A stretch of DNA of 35,259 nt, taken from positions 1 to 35,259 of the forward strand of contig MU119639.1 in NCBI GenBank assembly GCA_014904845.1, in the 5' to 3' direction. Every line of letters begins with the position of its first letter. The stretch's first letter is position 1. Positions 33,700 through 35,259 of the stretch are shown here, piece by piece. A program made the position numbers and the translations under genes. This stretch comes from Acephala macrosclerotiorum (lineage: Eukaryota > Ascomycota > Leotiomycetes > Helotiales > Mollisiaceae). The notes under the pieces are model-generated. The model saw only the letters and a program-made list of their open reading frames with translations, had not been told where the DNA came from and did not search any database.

Positions 33700-35259
33700 T
33701 TATGTACTTTTCCATACAAATTGATTAATAAGATACATCATTTGAATACACGCGTACTTACGCGTTTATTTTTATCGCGCATTTAAGATGTCTAAAGTTG
33801 AACTAAAATCTTTATCTCTTAAAGATATTTGTATATAGTATTCATATAAATTAAAGTATTGAAAAGTTCTAAAAAAAATAATAAAAAACTAATATAAAAA
33901 AGCAATAAAACATAAAACAAAAAATCTAACCATAGATCAATTCGTTTTAATCAATGGATTAAATTTATTCGAAGTAATTCGTAATTCGTAAATCAATCTA
34001 TTAATTAATAATACAAAAAATAAAAATAAAAAAATTGTTAATTAATTTATAATAAATGAAAACTCTTTATATATTAAAAAATACGTAATTAGTATTGTTT
34101 TCAAAATTAGTTATTTATAAAGATTTTTAAAAAAATATATATATAATTTTACTATAATCGTTTTTCCATATAACGAACTCGTTTCAAGTCTCGAAAAAAA
34201 AAAACTAAAAAAAAAAAAAAATTCGTTTTAAACAAAGAATTCAAAACTTAAAATCTTTTAAATTATTATCGTTTTTTTTCAATATTTTTATTAGTATTAA
34301 ATTTTTTTATAATTTTTTTTTTTTTTTTTTTTAAAGTTTAATAAAAAAAAAAAAATAAACGAATTTCAAATTTAAATTTATTATTAGAAATAATTAAATA
34401 CTTTTAATTATTTTTTATAAACGTTATTAATTTTTTAATTTTATATTTAAAAAAAAACTTATTATCAAAAAATATTTTTATTTTTCTTATTTTAAAATAT
34501 CGAAAAATCAATTTAATTTAAATTACAATTTATTTTTATTAATAAATATACAAATATTTATTATTAAAAAATCTTATATTAAATAATAAAATAATTTAAA
34601 GATTTCGTACAACGAATTATATTGAAAATTGTATTAATTTTTTCAAATTAAATATTATTAAAAAAAAATCTATTTAAATAATTTTTTTAAAGAATTAAAA
34701 TAATTAATTTATTATTTTTTTAAAGTCGTTAAATTTCAAATAAATTATTTAAAATTTTTTAAAAAAAAAAGTTTAATATATAACAAATTTAAATTTTAAA
34801 ATATATTTTTTTTTTTCGTAAAAAAATTGATCAATTTTGTCGTTTTAATAAAATTTAATAAACTGAGAAAAAGTAACGAAATAAAAAAAATAATTTTTAA
34901 AAAATCGATAAAATAATAATTATAATTTAAAATTCGTTTACAAAAGTTGAACAATAAAAAAAAAATACGTATTATATAAAAAAAAAAATTCGTTAAAAAA
35001 AGTTTATTAATAATAAAATTTAAATATATTAATTTCTTTAAAAAAAAACGATAAAATATTTTTTTTTTCGTTTATTTAAAGAAATTTTACAAAATAAAAA
35101 TTATTATAATTTTCAAATTAATAAACGATTTAATCGAAAAAATAAAAATAAAAATAATAAAAATTTATAAAAATTAAAATCGATTTTTCGTTAATATTTT
35201 TTATTTATAATAAAAAATAGTAAAAATATTTATAAATTAAAAATAAATATTAAAATAAA
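33700..35259. repeat. AT-rich island, probably RIP-degraded repeat
   Basis: From about 33700 to the window end the sequence is dominated by A and T, with long homopolymers and no coding potential. Most surviving C and G occur as CpG, a pattern expected after heavy C-to-T mutation at CpA and related contexts. The element type cannot be recognised, and the island continues beyond the window. Confidence 0.75.

Overview
The window looks like a nuclear segment from a filamentous ascomycete (Pezizomycotina, possibly a Leotiomycete; the class is inferred only from the general look of the genes). Genes carry short GT-AG introns of about 46-130 nt with recognisable branch sites. ATG contexts fit eukaryotic initiation. 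The families present are typical of filamentous fungi: a class I cAMP phosphodiesterase, an XIP-type aquaporin, a caspase-like protein and a DH-PH protein. A block of mostly ordinary GC content is bracketed by two extremely AT-rich, non-coding islands (about 573-1386 and 33700-35259) that look like RIP-mutated repeats.

Left part (1-6966): degraded sequence. After the AT island come two broken minus-strand genes. One, at about 1387-2245, is unrecognised. The other, at 2384-4566, carries a Hint (Hedgehog/intein) domain and has several frameshifts; a coding-like fragment at 4990-5232 may belong to it. Directly upstream lies a 420-bp MITE-like element with 30-bp terminal inverted repeats and flanking TA dinucleotides (5251-5670).

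Middle part (6967-20064): an intact four-exon cAMP phosphodiesterase gene on the minus strand; a long intergenic region with microsatellites; a truncated, frameshifted SAM methyltransferase on the plus strand; a three-exon caspase-like gene on the minus strand; a repeat-derived patch with 60-bp direct repeats around a broken ORF; and a three-exon XIP-type aquaporin on the minus strand.

Right part (20609-32615): a two-exon minus-strand gene joining two ubiquitin-like domains to three C2H2 zinc fingers, apparently through a GC-AG intron; about 4 kb without a convincing gene; and a large plus-strand two-exon gene for a 1955-residue DH-PH (RhoGEF-like) protein. After it come a repeat-like stretch with nested inverted repeats and the right AT island.

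The genes do not form a cluster or pathway. Phosphodiesterase, aquaporin and DH-PH protein are housekeeping or signalling genes, while the Hint, methyltransferase and repeat remnants mark decay by frameshifts and transition mutations near the repeats. The best candidates for something new are the ubiquitin-like/zinc-finger fusion and the paired palindromes upstream of it.
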